10,847 nt of DNA from an uncultured Eubacterium sp. (GTDB lineage Bacteria > Bacillota_A > Clostridia > Lachnospirales > Lachnospiraceae). Shown piece after piece: positions 1-6,333 of this stretch. Made by a program: the position numbers and the translations under genes. The stretch covers positions 1 through 10,847 of the forward strand of contig CAOKJJ010000166.1 in the NCBI GenBank assembly GCA_948468465.1. Reading direction: 5' to 3'. Position 1 is the first letter of the stretch. Each line of letters starts with the position of its first letter. The notes beneath the pieces are model-generated. The model had not been told where the DNA came from. It made no database searches and saw nothing but the letters and a program-made list of their open reading frames with translations.

Positions 1-87
1 AAAAATATTATAACGCGGGAGGAACGCCGTTATAAGCTGAGAAAGGCACTATTTGACTGGTTTTATGCGGGCAGCAACACAGATTGA
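1..87 (+). CDS. C-terminal end of an unidentified protein (partial)
   Basis: Frame 1 is open from the left edge of the window to a TGA at 85-87 and encodes 28 residues. They are rich in Arg, Lys and aromatic residues, including a REERRYKLRK stretch and an ALFDWFYAG stretch close to the C terminus. The composition looks like real protein, and the stop codon lies on the edge of a strong intrinsic terminator, as expected at the end of a transcription unit. The fragment is too short to assign a family and I do not recognise it. It is probably not part of the dcw operon, because the terminator and then a fresh promoter separate it from mraZ. Confidence 0.72.
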   Translation, partial: KNIITREERRYKLRKALFDWFYAGSNTD

Positions 88-119
88 GAGAACGATTATC
101 ATCGTTCTCTCTTTTTTTT
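86..119 (+). terminator. Rho-independent terminator of the upstream gene
   Basis: A perfect 11-bp stem (GAGAGAACGAT at 86-96 with ATCGTTCTCTC at 101-111) closes a TATC tetraloop and is followed by eight T residues (112-119). The stem begins on the second base of the upstream gene's TGA stop codon, so terminator and coding end overlap. No matching A tract lies on the 5' side, so it should act only on rightward transcription. It isolates the dcw cluster from the preceding gene. Confidence 0.95.
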
Positions 120-131
120 CTGAAAAATCAC

Positions 132-160
132 TTGTCAAAAGAGACAAAGAAGGTTATATT
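132..160 (+). promoter_or_regulatory. Sigma-A-type promoter of the mraZ operon
   Basis: A -35 box TTGTCA (132-137) is followed after 17 bases by a -10 box TATATT (155-160), close to the vegetative consensus. Transcription would start near 167, leaving a leader of about 140 bases before mraZ. A short inverted repeat, TTGTC/GACAA (132-136 and 143-147), overlaps the -35 box; its importance is unclear. This is the only strong promoter seen between the upstream terminator and mraZ, so it probably drives the whole proximal cluster. Confidence 0.8.
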
Positions 161-170
161 AATACTAGAC

Positions 171-226
171 GTGGAGGAAAGTGGTTGATAGTGGTGTAAA
201 AAGTGAATGATGTGGTGGATGAGTGG
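171..226 (+). promoter_or_regulatory. MraZ operator: array of GTGG direct repeats
   Basis: GTGG occurs at 171, 181, 191, 212 and 223, with a near copy GTGA at 203, so the units are spaced 10, 10, 12, 9 and 11 bases. Some copies are preceded by AAA (AAAGTGG at 178, AAAGTGA at 200). MraZ proteins are known to bind short G-rich direct repeats about one helical turn apart upstream of their own gene (TGGGN-type in E. coli, AAAGTG-type in mollicutes). The array lies just downstream of the predicted start point, so bound MraZ would block promoter clearance or elongation. Assignment to MraZ rests on family knowledge and position, not on binding data. Confidence 0.8.
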
Positions 227-309
227 GAGGATTTGTTTATTGATCAAATGAGTCCCGCAAGATGAGTTTAGTTATTCACTGGACTGTTCAACTGTAGAGG
301 GTATGAGAG

Positions 310-741
310 ATGTTCATGGGCGAATACAATCATACAATCGATGCAAAGGGCAGGCTGATCGTCCCTTCGAAGTTTCGGGAGAAACTAGGAGAAGAGTTTG
401 TGGTTACGAAGGGACTGGATGACTGTTTATTTGTATACCCTCTGGATGAATGGGCACACATCGAAGAAGCTTTTCGCAAAGTACCATTAACAAATAAAAA
501 AGCAAGGGACTTTGTACGTTTTTTCTTTGCCGGGGCAGCCAGCTGCGAGGTAGACAAGCAGGGGAGGATCCTGCTGCCGCCGAACCTTCGTACCTATGCC
601 GGCCTTGAAAAAGAAATAGTATCTGCAGGGGTGTTAAACCGCGTGGAAATCTGGGACAAGGAGAAGTGGGAAAAGAGCAATGACATCGGTGATATGGATG
701 ACATTGCGGATTACATGGCTGAACTGGGAGTCAGCATTTAA
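310..741 (+). CDS. mraZ: Transcriptional regulator MraZ
   Basis: MraZ is a DNA-binding regulator of the dcw cluster that forms ring-shaped oligomers of double AbrB-like units and usually represses its own operon. The 143-residue product has the normal family length and two swapped-hairpin half domains. Each carries the signature DxxGR: DAKGR at residues 11-15 and DKQGR at 82-86. The N terminus ([13 protein letters not shown]) is typical of the family. The start at 310 is supported by AGAGGG at 296-301, eight bases upstream; the ATG at 316 (Met3) is possible but worse spaced. It is the first gene of the cluster, and its likely operator is the GTGG array in its own leader. rsmH follows with almost no gap. 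Confidence 0.98.
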   Translation: MFMGEYNHTIDAKGRLIVPSKFREKLGEEFVVTKGLDDCLFVYPLDEWAHIEEAFRKVPLTNKKARDFVRFFFAGAASCEVDKQGRILLPPNLRTYAGLEKEIVSAGVLNRVEIWDKEKWEKSNDIGDMDDIADYMAELGVSI

Positions 742-761
742 TCGTCCGCATGGAAAGGCCA

Positions 762-1703
762 ATGGAATTTAATCATACCTCAGTATTATTGCAGGAGACG
801 ATTGAGCAGCTAAAGATCAGGCCGGATGGTATTTATGTAGACGGCACTTTAGGAGGCGGAGGACATGCTTATGAGGTGTTAAGCCGTTTGTCAGAACATG
901 GACGGCTGATCGGCATTGATCAGGATGCGGATGCCATACGGGCAGCGGCGAAGCGGCTGGATCCATTTAAAGACCAGGTCAGTATTGTGCGCAGCAATTA
1001 TGCCGACATGCGCGCGCAGCTTAAAAATCTTGGGATAGAAAAAGTGGATGGAATCCTTCTGGATCTTGGGGTATCGTCCTTTCAGCTGGATACGCCGGAG
1101 CGGGGATTTACGTACCGCATTGAAGACGCCCCGCTGGACATGCGCATGGATGACAGACAGAAGCTGACAGCAAAAGATATTGTTAACGAATACAGCGAAA
1201 AAGAGCTCTTTCGGATCATTCGCGATTTTGGAGAGGACAAGTTTGCCAAAAACATAGCAAAACATATCGTAAATACAAGAAGAGAAAAAGAGATTCTTAC
1301 AACCGGGGAGTTGTGTGCGGTTATCCGCGGCGCAATTCCCATGAAGGTGCAAAAGAGCGGCGGCCATCCGGCAAAAAGGACGTTTCAGGCAATCCGCATT
1401 GAACTGAACCGGGAACTGGATGTGCTCAAGGACAGCTTAGATGACATGATCGATCTGCTGCATGACGGCGGGCGTATCTGTGTCATTACCTTCCATTCTT
1501 TAGAAGATCGTATTGTGAAAACGATTTTTAGGAAAAATGAACATCCATGCATATGCCCGCCGGATTTTCCGGTCTGCGTGTGTGGCAGGATATCGAAGGG
1601 AACGGCAGTCCGTAAGCCGATTGTACCATCCGAGGAAGAATTGAAAAATAATAAACGTTCAAAGAGCGCCAAGCTCAGAGTTTTTGAACGGAAGGAGCAG
1701 TGA
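762..1703 (+). CDS. rsmH: 16S rRNA (cytosine(1402)-N(4))-methyltransferase RsmH (MraW)
   Basis: RsmH uses S-adenosylmethionine to methylate N4 of C1402 in the 16S rRNA decoding centre. The product is 313 residues, normal for the family. Visible motifs are the glycine-rich SAM loop [10 protein letters not shown] (27-36), the acidic motif after it (IDQD, Asp53), [11 protein letters not shown] (96-106), ITFHSLEDR (242-250) and the basic C terminus [15 protein letters not shown] CxC...CxC set (C263, C265, C272, C274), common in Firmicutes homologues, could bind metal. I chose the ATG at 762 because [13 protein letters not shown] matches the usual N terminus and GGAAAGG (752-758) lies just upstream. 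An in-frame ATG at 750 would add four residues but has no ribosome binding site. It follows mraZ closely, and its TGA stop overlaps the ftsL ATG. Confidence 0.97.
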   Translation: MEFNHTSVLLQETIEQLKIRPDGIYVDGTLGGGGHAYEVLSRLSEHGRLIGIDQDADAIRAAAKRLDPFKDQVSIVRSNYADMRAQLKNLGIEKVDGILLDLGVSSFQLDTPERGFTYRIEDAPLDMRMDDRQKLTAKDIVNEYSEKELFRIIRDFGEDKFAKNIAKHIVNTRREKEILTTGELCAVIRGAIPMKVQKSGGHPAKRTFQAIRIELNRELDVLKDSLDDMIDLLHDGGRICVITFHSLEDRIVKTIFRKNEHPCICPPDFPVCVCGRISKGTAVRKPIVPSEEELKNNKRSKSAKLRVFERKEQ

Positions 1704-2194
1704 TGAGCAGACAGAAAGAGCAGAGATCTTACGGGGTCTACACATATGAAGATGGCAACACAGTCCGGAGGCTGGAAACTGCACCAGATTACCACGAGGA
1801 ACGAGAAAAAAGAAAAGAGGAAAGGAGACGTTCAGAACAAAAGCGCAGACGCAGGCGTGCGGCGAGAAGAAACCGTGAACGGGCGCTAAAAATGAGTGCC
1901 GGATATGTAGCGTTTTTATCCGTATGCGTAATGGCGGTTGCATTTACCTGTGCCGCTTATGTGGACCTGCAGTCTGACCTGATTATCAGGCAGAGGTCGA
2001 TTGAGACTTTGCAGTCCGAGATATCGAACCTGAAACTTGAAAATGATGCGGCATACAAAAGAATCACAGCTTCGGTGGATCTGAAAGAAATAAAGAAAAA
2101 GGCAAAGAAGCTGGGCATGAAATACCCGACGGATCAGCAGATCAAGTATTATACCATTGAGAATGCGGACTACATGACGCAGTACTCGGATTAA
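1703..2194 (+). CDS. ftsL: Cell division protein FtsL-like, bitopic coiled-coil protein
   Basis: FtsL joins DivIC/FtsB and DivIB/FtsQ in the complex that recruits and activates septal FtsW and its partner PBP. The 163-residue product has the expected plan: a cytoplasmic head (1-63) with a dense Arg/Lys stretch (about 34-63), one membrane segment (about 66-88), and a short extracytoplasmic coiled coil (about 90-125) followed by a basic tail. Sequence is poorly conserved in this family, so the call rests on topology plus position between rsmH and the PBP gene. The ATG at 1703 shares its A with the rsmH TGA and has AAGGAG five bases upstream; a GTG at 1700 is too close to that site. The overlap implies translational coupling. 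The head is longer than in B. subtilis FtsL (about 117 residues in total). Confidence 0.85.
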   Translation: MSRQKEQRSYGVYTYEDGNTVRRLETAPDYHEEREKRKEERRRSEQKRRRRRAARRNRERALKMSAGYVAFLSVCVMAVAFTCAAYVDLQSDLIIRQRSIETLQSEISNLKLENDAAYKRITASVDLKEIKKKAKKLGMKYPTDQQIKYYTIENADYMTQYSD

Positions 2195-2254
2195 AAGATT
2201 CAGGTATTTTCATTTGAATTCAATAAAAACATAAATTTGAGACAAAGGTGGCGT

Positions 2255-4363
2255 ATGGCAGCAGGAAACAAATCCGGCAGGAAACGAAAAAAGAAAAGAC
2301 CGGGGCGCAAGTGGATTAAGTTAAATCGCCGAAATCATCTGAAAATGATGACAATATTTTTCGGGATCGTGCTTGCGCTCGCGGGATTAATGGCGCGGCT
2401 GCTGTATATTGAGCATACAAGCGGTCCCAAATACCAGAAAATCGTACTGGCACAGGCAAATTATGACAGTCAGATGATTCCGTTTCGCAGAGGGGACATT
2501 ATGGACTGCAATGGCATTGCACTTGCGACAAGTCTGGATGTATACAATATTATTCTGGACTGTTCCGTGATTTTGTCTGAGGAAAAATACTTAGAGCCGA
2601 CGATGGAAGCTCTGATGACCAGCTTTCCGGACGAACTTTCAGAGACAGAGATCCGTACATTTATAAAAGAGAATCCACAGAGCCGGTATAAAGTGCTGGC
2701 AAAGCAGATTCCGTTTGAAGAGGTACAGGTGTTCCTTAACAAACAAAATGGCACAGAGCAGGATGAAACGGCAGGCAGCGGGAAAGATTCCGCCAAAGAA
2801 AAAGATGGTGATAAGGACAGCGATAAGAAGAAAGATAATAAAAATAATAAAGATAATGATAAAGATAAAGAAGAAAAATCTGGAACTGCAAATAATATCA
2901 AAGGTATCTGGTTTGAAAAAGAATACAAACGCAATTACCCATACAAAACGCTTGCAAGTTCCGTCATCGGTTTTACGACATCCGGTAATTTAGGGATGGC
3001 CGGTCTGGAAAATTTTTATAACAGTACCTTAAATGGTACAAACGGCAGACAGTACGGCTACCTGAATTCGGATAATGCTATGGAAAAAACGATTAAAGAA
3101 GCGATAAATGGGAATAATATCGTTACAACGATAGACATGAATATTCAGACCGTTGTAGAAGCTAAAATAAAAGAGTTTAACAATGCTTATCGTGATCAGG
3201 CAAGGCCGGGGCCGGGAGCTGAAAAAATCGGCGTCATTATTCAGAACCCGAACACGGGCGGAGTGCTGGCAATGGCGGATGCTCCGGATTATGATCTGTC
3301 TAATCCACGGTCTTTGGAAGGGTATTATACAGAAGAAGAAATTGACAAAATGACGGAAGAAGAGAAAACGGATGCGCTGAATAAGATCTGGCGTAATTTC
3401 TGCATCAGTGACACGTTTGAACCAGGATCCGTGCAAAAGCCGCTGACGGTTGCAGCAGGGCTTGACAGTGGGAAATTAAGCGGAAAAGAAACGTTTGAGT
3501 GTGATGGCTACGAACAGATCGCAGATAAGAAAATCCGGTGTGTGGCTAGGTCAGGACATGGGACGGAGACGGTCCAAAAGGCATTGATGGATTCCTGTAA
3601 CGATGCCGTGATGCAGATGGTCAGAAGAATCGGAAAAGAGACGTTTGGCAAATACCAAAGTGATTTTGGCATGGGATTTAAGACGAATATTGACCTGCCG
3701 GGAGAAGCCAGGACGGATACGCTGGTGCGTACGGCGGAGCAGATGTCTTCGGTGGATTTGGCCAGTTCGTCATTTGGCCAGTCTTATAACTGTACGATGA
3801 TTCAGATGATCAGCGCTTTCAGTTCGGTGATTAACGGGGGCAATTTTTACCGTCCGTATATTGTATCCAAGATTACGGATGAAAACGGCAGCCTTGTAAA
3901 GGAAATGAAACCGGAACTTTTGAAACAGACAATATCAAAAGAAGCAAGCGATCAGTTAAAAGAGTATTTATTTGCGACTGTCAGTGAAGGAACGGCAAGG
4001 GTTGCAAAGGTGCCGGGGTATTCCATGGGCGGCAAGACCGGGACAGCGCAGAAGCTACCGCGGGAGGAAAAAAATTATGTCGTGTCTTTCCTTGGGTATC
4101 TGCCGCAGGAAAATCCGCAGCTTGTCATTTATGTGGTCATTGATACGCCGAACCAGCCGACGGAGCATGAAGAGCAGGCGCACAGTACGTTTGCGCAGAA
4201 TCTGGCACGGGAGATACTGGAAGAGATTTTGCCGTACATGAATATATACAAAGATGAAAAAGTGAAAAAAGATGCTTTGAAGAAAAAGGATACCAATATG
4301 TACACGGAAATTGCCGGCTACGAAGCAAAAGCAGCATTAGGTGAGGCTGTAAAATATAATTGA
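2255..4363 (+). CDS. ftsI: Class B penicillin-binding protein (FtsI/PBP2B/SpoVD-like), first of a tandem pair
   Basis: This is a monofunctional D,D-transpeptidase of 702 residues that cross-links peptidoglycan, probably at the septum with FtsW. Order: basic cytoplasmic tail (1-30), membrane anchor (about 31-50), dimerisation/pedestal region beginning around the RRGDIMDCNG motif, then the transpeptidase domain. All three catalytic motifs are present: SVQK (nucleophile Ser392, Lys395), SCN (447-449) and KTGT (594-597). There is no PASTA domain. A Lys/Asp/Asn-rich insert of about 48 residues (about 164-211) interrupts the pedestal. Cys429 and Cys448 sit 37 and 56 residues after the serine, as in the neighbouring paralogue. 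The ATG at 2255 has AAAGGTGG at 2244-2251; a TTG at 2237 would add six residues but lacks a site. Division or spore role cannot be settled from sequence, so the symbol is provisional. Confidence 0.9.
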   Translation: MAAGNKSGRKRKKKRPGRKWIKLNRRNHLKMMTIFFGIVLALAGLMARLLYIEHTSGPKYQKIVLAQANYDSQMIPFRRGDIMDCNGIALATSLDVYNIILDCSVILSEEKYLEPTMEALMTSFPDELSETEIRTFIKENPQSRYKVLAKQIPFEEVQVFLNKQNGTEQDETAGSGKDSAKEKDGDKDSDKKKDNKNNKDNDKDKEEKSGTANNIKGIWFEKEYKRNYPYKTLASSVIGFTTSGNLGMAGLENFYNSTLNGTNGRQYGYLNSDNAMEKTIKEAINGNNIVTTIDMNIQTVVEAKIKEFNNAYRDQARPGPGAEKIGVIIQNPNTGGVLAMADAPDYDLSNPRSLEGYYTEEEIDKMTEEEKTDALNKIWRNFCISDTFEPGSVQKPLTVAAGLDSGKLSGKETFECDGYEQIADKKIRCVARSGHGTETVQKALMDSCNDAVMQMVRRIGKETFGKYQSDFGMGFKTNIDLPGEARTDTLVRTAEQMSSVDLASSSFGQSYNCTMIQMISAFSSVINGGNFYRPYIVSKITDENGSLVKEMKPELLKQTISKEASDQLKEYLFATVSEGTARVAKVPGYSMGGKTGTAQKLPREEKNYVVSFLGYLPQENPQLVIYVVIDTPNQPTEHEEQAHSTFAQNLAREILEEILPYMNIYKDEKVKKDALKKKDTNMYTEIAGYEAKAALGEAVKYN
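2744..2887 (+). other. Charged low-complexity insert within the first PBP
   Basis: This in-frame segment encodes about 48 residues made almost only of Lys, Asp, Glu, Asn, Ser and Gly, with repeated KD, DK and NK dipeptides. At the DNA level, 2802-2877 is a purine-dominated run with recurring AAAGATAA/GATAA units. It lies between the conserved pedestal elements (IPFEEVQVFLNKQN before, IKGIWFEKEYKRNYPY after). The paralogue downstream has no counterpart at the matching point. It is probably a disordered, surface-exposed loop outside the membrane, and its repeat-like DNA could vary in length by slippage. Confidence 0.8.
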
Positions 4364-4380
4364 TCCGGTAAAAAATACAT

Positions 4381-4433
4381 AACCTCATAATTGCAGAATA
4401 AGCTATAATAACTGCTATTATGAGGTTTGTTTT
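4381..4433 (+). promoter_or_regulatory. Intercistronic hairpin covering the ribosome binding site of the second PBP gene
   Basis: AACCTCATAAT (4381-4391) and ATTATGAGGTT (4417-4427) form a perfect 11-bp stem, continued after one T-T mismatch by GCAG/CTGC (4393-4396 with 4412-4415). The loop is 15 bases and contains TATAAT. The GAGG ribosome binding site (4422-4425) of the following gene is paired inside the 3' arm, and TTTGTTTT (4426-4433) runs into the ATG. It could be a weak terminator or attenuator, a fold that limits translation of the second PBP, or a processing site. Which of these applies cannot be decided from sequence. Confidence 0.7.
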
Positions 4434-6218
4434 ATGAACGGGACAAAGACGCAGAACCGAAAAAAAATTGTTGTCGTATTTTTTTGCATTGCACTGTTAA
4501 TGCTTTTTCTGGCAGGCAGGCTTGTTTATCTGATGGTGTTCCAGTCGGAGTTTTACAGCGCAAAGGCACAGGACCTGCATGAAAGAGAACGGGATATTAA
4601 GGCGGCCAGAGGAAAGATTTTGGATGTAAACGGAAAAGTGCTGGCATCCAACCGCAGCGTATGTACCATTTCCGTCATCCACAGCCAGATCAAAGATGCC
4701 GAAAAGATTATAAAAGTGTTGGCAAAGGAACTGGAGATGGATGAACAGACAGTAAGAAAGCGCGTGGAAAAAGTAAGCGCTATCGAAAGGGTAAAAGCCA
4801 ATGTGCCAAAAGAAACCGGAGATAAAATCCGTGATTACAAATTAGAAGGCGTAAAGGTGGATGAGGATTATAAACGATATTATTTATATGACAATCTGGC
4901 GTCCAAAGTACTTGGTTTTACAGGGGGTGATAATCAGGGGATTATTGGTCTTGAAGTCGTATATGATGAAAAAATGATGGGTACAAACGGCAAGATTTTG
5001 ACGCTGACAGATGCAAGGGGCGTAGAGCTGGCCGATGCCGGGGAGAGCCGTCAAAATCCGATAGACGGCAATAACCTGCGCATCAGCCTGGACTATAACA
5101 TACAGATGTATGCGCAGCAGGCGGCGGAAAAGGCGATGCAGGCCAAAGAAGCAGACAGCGTCAGCATTATTATTATGAAGCCGTCCAATGGGGAGATTAT
5201 GGCAATGGTTAATCTGCCGGAATTTAACCTGAATGAGCCGTATGAGCTGCCGGAAGGAACTTCTTATTCCAATGCGCAGGAAAAGCAGAACCTGTTAAAC
5301 CAGATGTGGCGGAATGGCTGCATTAACGATACGTATGAGCCAGGTTCCACGTTTAAAGTCATTACAGCTTCGGCTGCTCTGGAGGCAGGCGTTGTAGGCT
5401 TAAATGACAACTTTTTCTGTCCGGGCTATAAGATTGTGGAGGACAGGAGAATCCGCTGTGCAAGAACAAGCGGGCATGGCGCGCAAAATTTTGTGCAGGG
5501 ACTGGAAAATTCCTGCAACCCTGTATTTATTGAGCTTGGCATGCGCCTTGGCACAGACCAGTACTATAAATATTTTAAGCAGTTTGGGCTGTTATCTAAA
5601 ACGGGTATCGATTTGCCGGGAGAAGCAAGGACGATTATGCATGAAAAAAAGAATATCGGACAGGTAGAGCTTGCTACAATTTCTTTTGGCCAGTCTTTTC
5701 AGATTACGCCGGTTCAGCTTGCCACTACAATTTCTTCCTTAATTAATGGCGGCAGGCGGGTGACTCCGCATTTTGCTATTCAAATCGAAGATCAGGAAGG
5801 AAATCCTGTGGAAGTGTTCGAATCCCAGCCGTCGGAACAGATTATAAGTCCGAATACATCTAAGACGATGCGTACGCTTCTGGAAAAAGTAGTATCTGAA
5901 GGAGGCGGAAAAAAGGCATATATTGAAGGCTACGAGATCGGCGGCAAGACAGCGACTTCCCAGACGCTGCCAAGAAGCGCGCACCGTTATATTTCATCGT
6001 TTATGTGTTTTGCGCCTGCACAGGATCCGCAGGTACTGTGCCTTGTGATTATTAATAATCCAACCGGCGTTTATTATGGAGGAACGATTGCGGCGCCTGT
6101 GGCAAAGGAGATTTTCTTAAATATACTGCCATATCTTGGCATCGAAAGGGATCCGGCCGTTGTAGAAAAAGAGCTGGCAGAAAAAGAACAGGCAGAACAG
6201 GAACAAGAGCAGCATTAA
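4434..6218 (+). CDS. spoVD: Class B penicillin-binding protein (SpoVD/FtsI-like), second of the tandem pair
   Basis: This is a monofunctional D,D-transpeptidase of 594 residues anchored by an N-terminal membrane helix (about 11-35). The pedestal region begins around ARGKILDVNG and the transpeptidase domain follows. The first two catalytic motifs are canonical: STFK (Ser305, Lys308) and SCN (360-362). The third reads KTAT (505-508) rather than KTGT. No PASTA domain is present and the C terminus is a short Glu/Gln-rich tail. Cys296, Cys329, Cys342 and Cys361 align in spacing with those of the upstream paralogue; the last two match the pair that forms a redox-controlled disulphide in B. subtilis SpoVD. 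GAGG at 4422-4425 serves the ATG at 4434. The symbol is by analogy with the pbpB-spoVD pair of Bacillus; a vegetative role is equally possible. Confidence 0.88.
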   Translation: MNGTKTQNRKKIVVVFFCIALLMLFLAGRLVYLMVFQSEFYSAKAQDLHERERDIKAARGKILDVNGKVLASNRSVCTISVIHSQIKDAEKIIKVLAKELEMDEQTVRKRVEKVSAIERVKANVPKETGDKIRDYKLEGVKVDEDYKRYYLYDNLASKVLGFTGGDNQGIIGLEVVYDEKMMGTNGKILTLTDARGVELADAGESRQNPIDGNNLRISLDYNIQMYAQQAAEKAMQAKEADSVSIIIMKPSNGEIMAMVNLPEFNLNEPYELPEGTSYSNAQEKQNLLNQMWRNGCINDTYEPGSTFKVITASAALEAGVVGLNDNFFCPGYKIVEDRRIRCARTSGHGAQNFVQGLENSCNPVFIELGMRLGTDQYYKYFKQFGLLSKTGIDLPGEARTIMHEKKNIGQVELATISFGQSFQITPVQLATTISSLINGGRRVTPHFAIQIEDQEGNPVEVFESQPSEQIISPNTSKTMRTLLEKVVSEGGGKKAYIEGYEIGGKTATSQTLPRSAHRYISSFMCFAPAQDPQVLCLVIINNPTGVYYGGTIAAPVAKEIFLNILPYLGIERDPAVVEKELAEKEQAEQEQEQH

Positions 6219-6264
6219 TTTTCACAGGTCATGATTAAGAAATGCAGAAATCAGCTCCAGCCAC

Positions 6265-6293
6265 TTGCAACCTGTAAAAAAATCCGTTATACT
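6265..6293 (+). promoter_or_regulatory. Internal sigma-A-type promoter upstream of mraY
   Basis: TTGCAA (6265-6270) and TATACT (6288-6293) are separated by exactly 17 bases in the 115-base gap between the second PBP gene and mraY. Transcription would start near 6300, about 34 bases before the mraY ATG. It would allow mraY, murD, ftsW and divIB to be expressed without read-through from the mraZ promoter. This is also the place where murE stands in B. subtilis. Confidence 0.75.
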
Positions 6294-6333
6294 ATAGCAA
6301 GCTCATAGACAAATGAAAGAAGGATAAAGAGAA

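Noticed and set aside
9..42. GCTGAGA plus a short inverted repeat (TATAACG/CGTTATA), which hints at a TPP riboswitch end or another structured RNA
   Set aside because: The other conserved TPP elements are missing, and the same bases read as an open frame that ends at the terminator, so a coding tail explains them better.
2214..2223. Perfect 10-bp palindrome TTGAATTCAA between ftsL and the first PBP gene
   Set aside because: It is a single short AT-rich palindrome without a second copy or a promoter next to it; such sites arise by chance.
2470..2934. Minus-strand open frame of 154 codons opposite the first PBP gene
   Set aside because: Its Ser/Leu-rich middle is the complement of the Lys/Asp-rich insert in the PBP; there is no independent sign of a gene.
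4391..4409. TTGCAG and TATAAT in the gap between the PBP genes as a promoter
   Set aside because: The two boxes are only seven bases apart, and no acceptable -35 lies 16-18 bases before the TATAAT, which is the loop of the hairpin. A sigma-E-type spore promoter was also considered, but spacing and -10 do not match.
6224..6275. ACAGGT/ACCTGT inverted repeat upstream of mraY as a terminator
   Set aside because: Only six base pairs enclose 40 bases, and the tract after it is A rather than T on the + strand.
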